From Prevotella corporis DSM 18810 = JCM 8529 (GTDB lineage: Bacteria > Bacteroidota > Bacteroidia > Bacteroidales > Bacteroidaceae), in assembly GCF_000430525.1 (NCBI RefSeq), contig NZ_KE387156.1:173539-210989 (forward strand): a stretch of 37,451 nt of DNA, written 5' to 3'. The position numbers and the translations under genes are program-made. Below are positions 33,350 through 37,451 of this stretch, one piece after another; position 1 is the first letter of the stretch, and every line of letters starts with the position of its first letter. The notes under the pieces are model-generated. The model was given only the letters and a program-made list of their open reading frames with translations. It was not told the origin of the DNA and did no database searches.

Positions 33350-35578
33350 ATGATGCGGAAAACCAAGTTCGTCAATATCAAGCAACGCGATGCTATGGAT
33401 TGTGGTCCTTCATGCTTAGCAATAGTGGTCAACTATTATAGACGACAGGTTGATAGGGATGGATTACGGAAGATTTGTTCCTTAGGCAAAGACGGGGTCT
33501 CTCTTCTTGGTATCAGCAAAGCCGCTGAAACCATCGGCTTCAAAACTATTGGAGGACGTTTGAGTTTCAATACCCTCGCCCATGAAATTCCTCTACCTTG
33601 CGTCGTCCATTGGAATCAGAATCATTTTGTTGTTGTTTATAAGATAAAAAATCACAATAAAGGAAAATATACCATATATGTGGCAGATCCGGGCAAAGGA
33701 CATGTTACCTATACCAAAGAGGAGTTTTGCGAACATTGGATAAGCACCAAGACCAATGGCGAGGAGAAAGGTATTGCTCTTCTCCTCGAACCAACAGAAC
33801 AATTCTATGCTCAAAACGATACGGAAGCAGTGCCGACTCAAAGCCGAGTGAAATTTCTCTGGAGCTATCTCAAGAAATACAAGCGTTTCTTTACACAACT
33901 CATTCTCGGCTTGTTGCTCGGCTCACTCCTGCAACTTGTCTTTCCATTCCTCACCCAAGCTATTGTAGATACAGGTATCGGGGGAAAGGACATCGGGTTT
34001 GTGTGGTTGGTGCTGCTGGCAGAAATGATGCTCCTTTTCAGTCGTACCGCCATCGAGTTTATCCGCTCAAAGATACTCCTGCACATCTCCACACGCATCA
34101 ACATCTCGCTCATATCGGATTTCTTCATCAAACTGATGAAACTGCCGATGAAGTTTTTCGACACCAAACTGATGGGCGACCTCCTGCAACGCATTGAAGA
34201 CCATCGACGAGTGGAACAGTTCCTCACATCAAGCAGCCTGAATCTGCTGTTCTCGTTCTTCACCTTCCTTGTCTTTGGTGTCGTCCTTGCTGTCTATAAT
34301 CTTGGCATTTTCCTTGTCTTCCTCTTGGGGACATCGCTTTATGCAGGTTGGATTATTCTCTTCCTCAAAAAGCGCAGGCAGTTGGACTACAAGTATTTTG
34401 AGCAGGCAGGACGCAACCGCAACGTCACCTACCAACTTTTAGGCGGTATGCAGGAAATCAAGCTGCAGGGGTGCGAGCAGCACAAGCGTTGGGAATGGGA
34501 GGACGTGCAAGCCGACCTGTTCAAGGTCAATCTGCAATCCCTCAATCTGCAACAAGTACAGCAGGCAGGAAGCATCACCATCAACGAGGTGAAGAACATC
34601 CTCATTACCGTTCTTGCCGCCACTGCCGTGATACACGGAAACATGACGCTCGGTATGATGCTGGCGGTGCAGTACATCATCGGACAGCTCAACAGTCCTG
34701 TGGAACAACTCATCCAGTTTATCTACTCATGGCAGGACGTAAGCATCAGCCTTGACCGCATGAACGAAATACATACCGAAACCAACGAAGAAAATGCTGA
34801 TAGGACACAAAATGCCTATACGGACGAAACAGCCGAGGGACATTCCCTCACGATAAAAGACCTATCCTTTAAATACGACATCTACAGTCCGAAAGATATT
34901 CTCTCCGACATCAATCTCTACATACCCAACGGCAAAGTAACCGCAATCGTGGGAGCGAGCGGAAGTGGAAAGACCACGCTTGTAAAACTCCTTCTGGGAT
35001 TTTATGAACCCCTGAATGGAAGCATTCGGATAGGCAATGCCAATCTGAGCGAATACAATCTCGGTTGGTGGCGGAGCCAATGCGGAGCGGTGATGCAGGA
35101 GGGCTATCTCTTCTCCGATACCATTGCGAGAAACATTGCCATTTCGGACGACGAACCCGATATCGAGCGTATCCGCCATGCTGCCCGTGTGGCAAACATA
35201 GCCGACTATATAGAAGCCCTGCCATTGGCTTACAACACGATGATAGGACAGGACGGGCAGGGCATCAGTCAGGGACAACGGCAACGCATCCTTATTGCAA
35301 GGGTAGTCTATAAGAACCCGATGTTCGTATTTTTGGACGAAGCCACCAACGCCCTCGATGCCAACAACGAGCGAGCCATTACCGAAAACCTCTCGGATTT
35401 CTACAAAGGAAAAACGGTTATCGTGGTGGCACATCGCCTTTCCACTGTCCGCAATGCCGACCAGATAGTAGTGCTTGACGAAGGCAAAATCGCAGAAGTG
35501 GGTACACACGAAGAACTGACCGCCAAACGTGGCAAATACTTTGCCTTAGTGAAGAATCAATTAGAATTGGGCAACTGA
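33350..35578 (+). CDS. C39 peptidase-containing ABC transporter (leader-cleaving exporter)
   Basis: A 742-residue PCAT-type protein. Residues 1-150 are a C39 peptidase: catalytic Cys in QRDAMDCGPSCLA (near 18), His in VVHWNQNHFVVV, Asp in VADPGKG. Then six membrane segments (about 180-460), and an ATPase domain with Walker A GASGSGKTT, signature ISQGQRQR, Walker B MFVFLDEATNALD and the H-loop VVAHRLS. It should cleave the precursor after VGA and export the core to the periplasm. It starts 3 bases after gwsS. The first 450 bases are AT-rich like the RiPP genes; the rest is visibly richer in G+C, suggesting recombination within the gene or an older exporter gene joined to the cassette. Confidence 0.93.
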   Translation: MMRKTKFVNIKQRDAMDCGPSCLAIVVNYYRRQVDRDGLRKICSLGKDGVSLLGISKAAETIGFKTIGGRLSFNTLAHEIPLPCVVHWNQNHFVVVYKIKNHNKGKYTIYVADPGKGHVTYTKEEFCEHWISTKTNGEEKGIALLLEPTEQFYAQNDTEAVPTQSRVKFLWSYLKKYKRFFTQLILGLLLGSLLQLVFPFLTQAIVDTGIGGKDIGFVWLVLLAEMMLLFSRTAIEFIRSKILLHISTRINISLISDFFIKLMKLPMKFFDTKLMGDLLQRIEDHRRVEQFLTSSSLNLLFSFFTFLVFGVVLAVYNLGIFLVFLLGTSLYAGWIILFLKKRRQLDYKYFEQAGRNRNVTYQLLGGMQEIKLQGCEQHKRWEWEDVQADLFKVNLQSLNLQQVQQAGSITINEVKNILITVLAATAVIHGNMTLGMMLAVQYIIGQLNSPVEQLIQFIYSWQDVSISLDRMNEIHTETNEENADRTQNAYTDETAEGHSLTIKDLSFKYDIYSPKDILSDINLYIPNGKVTAIVGASGSGKTTLVKLLLGFYEPLNGSIRIGNANLSEYNLGWWRSQCGAVMQEGYLFSDTIARNIAISDDEPDIERIRHAARVANIADYIEALPLAYNTMIGQDGQGISQGQRQRILIARVVYKNPMFVFLDEATNALDANNERAITENLSDFYKGKTVIVVAHRLSTVRNADQIVVLDEGKIAEVGTHEELTAKRGKYFALVKNQLELGN

Positions 35579-35579
35579 T

Positions 35580-36065
35580 ATGGACAAACAAGCAAAGAAA
35601 CAGGAACGGAGTTTTGAGCTTCGCAGCGAGAAAGTACGCAGCATCGTGGGACAGATACCCTCCTCGCTTGTCCGATACGGCATCACCGCCATTGGGGCTG
35701 TGTTGCTTTGTCTGTTAGCCATAGCCTATTTCCTGCCCTATAAGCAGGTGTATTCAGGAACGGCTACCATACACAGAGTAACAACCGCAACACCGGCGGA
35801 CAGTACGGATATAACCATCTTATTGAAGTTCGAGAATAAGCGTCCTGAAGATACGAAGGGACAAATGATTTATCTACAATCTCCCTACAGAACATTTGCA
35901 GGACAGATACAAGACCTTTCTTCCGTCCGTGACACATTGGAGCGTCAGAAAGCCCTATGCCGTTTCAAGTCAGCCGACATAAAAACTGTGGAAAACCAAA
36001 CGGTGGATTTCCAGATAACTCGAACATCGGGCAATCTGCTACAAAAAATGCTTGGGGACATATAA
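35580..36065 (+). CDS. Short HlyD-like membrane protein, 161 aa
   Basis: It follows the ABC exporter after 1 base. The layout is a cytoplasmic basic N-terminus, one membrane helix (YGITAIGAVLLCLLAIAYFLP, about 33-53), then a beta-rich periplasmic part (YSGTATIHRV...GQMIYLQSPYRTFAGQIQDLSSVRD...VDFQITRTSGNLLQKMLGDI). This resembles the ends of HlyD-type adaptors without the coiled-coil and lipoyl segment (usual length about 400). It may be a natural mini-adaptor or a remnant. It ends 16 bases from the tail of mobA2, so a boundary lies at about 36066-36081. No TolC-like gene is in the window. Confidence 0.65.
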   Translation: MDKQAKKQERSFELRSEKVRSIVGQIPSSLVRYGITAIGAVLLCLLAIAYFLPYKQVYSGTATIHRVTTATPADSTDITILLKFENKRPEDTKGQMIYLQSPYRTFAGQIQDLSSVRDTLERQKALCRFKSADIKTVENQTVDFQITRTSGNLLQKMLGDI

Positions 36066-36081
36066 TTCCATCGCACATTCC

Positions 36082-36501
36082 TTATCTCTCTCGATAGTCA
36101 ATGGTTAAACTCACTGCTTTTTCTTGCAAGGCAGTGAGTTCTTTTGTCAAACCGATAAGCTCCCGCAACAATGCCTGTATGCTTTTCTCTGCCGTATAAA
36201 GGCGCATCAGTCGCACCACCTGATTGTAGTTCACTCCAATCTTATGTACTTGGGCTGTGAGTTCAGAGAGCTTGCGGTGGTACTCCACGGCGGACTTGTC
36301 CACCGTTATCACCTTGAAATGCTCACCCAAAAGCCTTGCACGCACAAACTCTGACTTGGATTTTGAACCAGACCTGTGATAGAGCTCTATCACCCGAAGT
36401 TGCTCTTTCGGGTCGGGCAGGCGGACGTGCCAATCGTCCCACTTGTCGGGCATATCACCATACTTTTTCGCTACCCTTTTCCTTGATTTATCGCTTGCCA
36501 T
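36082..36501 (-). CDS. mobA: Second MobA (mobA2), without a mobB
   Basis: A 139-residue protein homologous to the MobA at 19230: WDDWHVRLPDPKEQLRVIELYHRSGSKSKSEFVRARLLGEHFKVITVDKSAVEYHRKLSELTAQVHKIGVNYNQ, with a more diverged N- and C-terminus. It is preceded by its own oriT copy. In intact elements mobB follows with a stop-start overlap; here the next sequence is the end of the HlyD-like gene, so mobB has been lost at about 36070. This marks a second mobilizable element cut by the RiPP segment. Protein divergence rules out a recent duplication of the first copy. Confidence 0.85.
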   Translation of the reverse strand: MASDKSRKRVAKKYGDMPDKWDDWHVRLPDPKEQLRVIELYHRSGSKSKSEFVRARLLGEHFKVITVDKSAVEYHRKLSELTAQVHKIGVNYNQVVRLMRLYTAEKSIQALLRELIGLTKELTALQEKAVSLTIDYRER

Positions 36502-36519
36502 ATTCTCTTGTTTTTGTTC

Positions 36520-36614
36520 TTCTAATCACGACTTTGGAGTGATTTAATCCCCTTTCGGGGCAAGGGTCTTTGTGGTACAAACGGCAGTTAGTGTCACAAA
36601 AACACACCTTGCCA
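36520..36614 (-). other. oriT: Origin of transfer candidate, copy 2 (oriT2)
   Basis: Read on the minus strand this block nearly repeats 19130-19225: TGGCAAGGTGTGT, TTTGTGACAC, GCCGTTTGTACCACAAAGAC, CCTTGCCCCGAA and ACTCCAAAGTCGT all recur in order, with a few substitutions. It ends 18 bases before mobA2. The orientation is opposite to copy 1. Confidence 0.75.
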
Positions 36615-36631
36615 GTATAAAGAAATATTAC

Positions 36632-36886
36632 TGTCCGCTAAACCTATTTTTATCCCCATATTTACGGAAATCGCTGCTTGACAAGCCCCCCTTTGGACTA
36701 TTTCAACGGCTGTCCGCTAAAAATTGGGCTCTGTATTTGATATTGGAGCTATGAAGCATGCCCCTATTTGCGTTTTTTAGCCTTTTCCTGCGATTTTAAC
36801 CCTGAAATAGGCTCTCTACATGTCCAAGACGTCGGCTGTCCGACAAAACAGACATTTCTAAACACTGCTATTATTTTTAGCGGACA
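36632..36886. repeat. TGTCCGCTAAA repeats upstream of oriT2
   Basis: TGTCCGCTAAA occurs at 36632-36642 and 36711-36721; ATTTTTAGCGGACA at 36873-36886 is the exact inverse of TGTCCGCTAAAAAT (36711-36724). A related GGCTGTCCG lies at 36834-36842. The 255-base region is noncoding and may hold regulator sites for mobA2 or element ends. Confidence 0.55.
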
Positions 36887-36992
36887 CCAATAATAAAGAA
36901 AGAGATAGTTTGTTATGTTCCATAAAGCAACCTTTCTGGGGTGCTTTTGATAGACGAGAGTTCAAAGTTCAAAAAGTAAGTCAAGAGATAAG

Positions 36993-37138
36993 TTTTGACT
37001 AATTTCTTGACTTACTGACTTTATGAGCTGACATATTTTTGACTAAAGTTAATTTTGACTTAGGTCGAAACTATTTTTTTGACCAAAGTCATAACTGACC
37101 ATTTTACTTAAGTCGCGACTGATTTCTTAACTTAACTC
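36993..37138. repeat. Iteron-like array of TTTTGACTAAAGTC
   Basis: Seven related 13-14-bp copies: TTTTGACTAATTTC (36993), CTTGACTTACTGAC (37006), TTTTGACTAAAGTT (37037), TTTTGACTTAGGTC (37053), TTTTGACCAAAGTC (37077), TTTTACTTAAGTC (37102) and CTTAACTTAACTC (37126). Spacing varies from 13 to 31 bases. They lie between the HTH gene and mobA2/oriT2. An initiator or HTH-protein binding array is plausible. Confidence 0.55.
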
Positions 37139-37448
37139 ATAACTTACCTGTTTGCGGTATTGGATTATAATACTTTTCAAGCATTGTTTGTATGTCGCTC
37201 TGTTTGTAAAGTATCTTCCCTCCGATTTTGTAGAATGGAAGTATTCTTGCATTTTTATACTCTTGGAGCGTGCGTGTGCTGAGCCGTAAGTGGCTGCACA
37301 CTTCCTCGCTCGAAAGGTAAACCTCGCCATCTAACATCGGACGAGCTGTGGCACAATACCGCTCCAACTTCTTCAAAGTACCTTCCATCAGTTGTGAAAA
37401 TAACTGCATCTGAGGGTCTTCCTGCGTAATGATTTCATTCTCTGCCAT
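37137..37448 (-). CDS. Helix-turn-helix (excisionase-like) DNA-binding protein
   Basis: A 103-residue protein. The C-terminal 60 residues (MLDGEVYLSSEEVCSHLRLSTRTLQEYKNARILPFYKIGGKILYKQSDIQTMLEKYY) form a MerR/excisionase-like winged HTH, frequent in Bacteroidales mobilizable transposons upstream of mob or rep genes. The N-terminal part is a short helix. It is transcribed toward mobA2, and the iteron-like array begins at its 3' end, so it could bind that array and control replication, excision or mobA2. The start ATG 37448 is inside the window by 3 bases; earlier in-frame sequence cannot be seen. Confidence 0.78.
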   Translation of the reverse strand: MAENEIITQEDPQMQLFSQLMEGTLKKLERYCATARPMLDGEVYLSSEEVCSHLRLSTRTLQEYKNARILPFYKIGGKILYKQSDIQTMLEKYYNPIPQTGKL

Positions 37449-37451
37449 AAT

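Noticed and set aside
34862..35509. Long minus-strand ORF of 215 codons
   Set aside because: It is antisense to the ATPase domain of the ABC exporter with all its motifs, so it is a shadow frame.
36993..37138. Possible CRISPR array
   Set aside because: Copies are 13-14 bp, degenerate and unevenly spaced, with no unique spacers and no cas genes.

Overview
The window is a mosaic of mobile DNA from a Bacteroidales bacterium (Bacteroides, Prevotella or Porphyromonas type; the genus cannot be fixed from sequence alone). The evidence is a CTnDOT-style tra gene set, Bacteroides MobA/MobB/MobC mobilization proteins, PcfJ/PcfK-like proteins, a DUF3945-topB pair, and promoters of the Bacteroidetes form TAnnTTTG with a TTG-type element about 19 bases upstream. 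No rRNA, tRNA or CRISPR array was seen.

Layout. 1-2260: PcfK-like (cut by the window edge), PcfJ-like (frameshifted) and two small element genes. 2269-3516: an abortive-infection-like TIGR02391-type gene that lacks a convincing 5' end. 3540-6722: a copper cassette (CopB-type P-type ATPase and a CopZ-like cysteine-rich protein) whose strong Shine-Dalgarno sites suggest Firmicutes ancestry. 6781-7848: an IS30-family element. 7969-18646, minus strand: a conjugation operon traA to traQ plus lysozyme. Its core, from early traG to late traM, is missing and replaced by an HU-like gene and a SIR2 / adenine methyltransferase / restriction endonuclease island (about 10875-15222). 19130-22999: oriT, mobA, mobB and the coupling protein mobC. 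23097-25531: a TonB-dependent receptor and DUF2141 pair on the opposite strand. 25986-28400: a DUF3945 protein and a topoisomerase III gene cut just after its catalytic tyrosine. 28600-36065: a RiPP cassette of the grasp-with-spasm (graspetide) type. 36082-37448: a second mobA with its own oriT copy, an iteron-like array, and an HTH gene.

The most novel system is the RiPP cassette. An outer-membrane beta-barrel protein is followed by a 72-residue precursor, a strong hairpin, an ATP-grasp ligase, an unknown 80-residue protein, a SPASM-type maturase, a C39-peptidase ABC exporter and a short HlyD-like protein. The precursor has a leader ending in VGA and a core with three copies of a (D/N)DTS(D/N)H hexapeptide. 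The maturase has lost the cysteines that normally define the SPASM domain. I infer that the ligase joins core Thr/Ser to Asp/Glu and that the ABC protein removes the leader and exports the product.

The element as read is probably not self-transmissible: TraG (VirB4-like ATPase) and traH-traL are gone and topB is truncated. With oriT, MobA, MobB and MobC intact it could still be mobilized by a helper. Two oriT copies in opposite orientation, orphan mobA and several gene truncations point to serial nesting of elements. A chimeric assembly has to be excluded at each junction.
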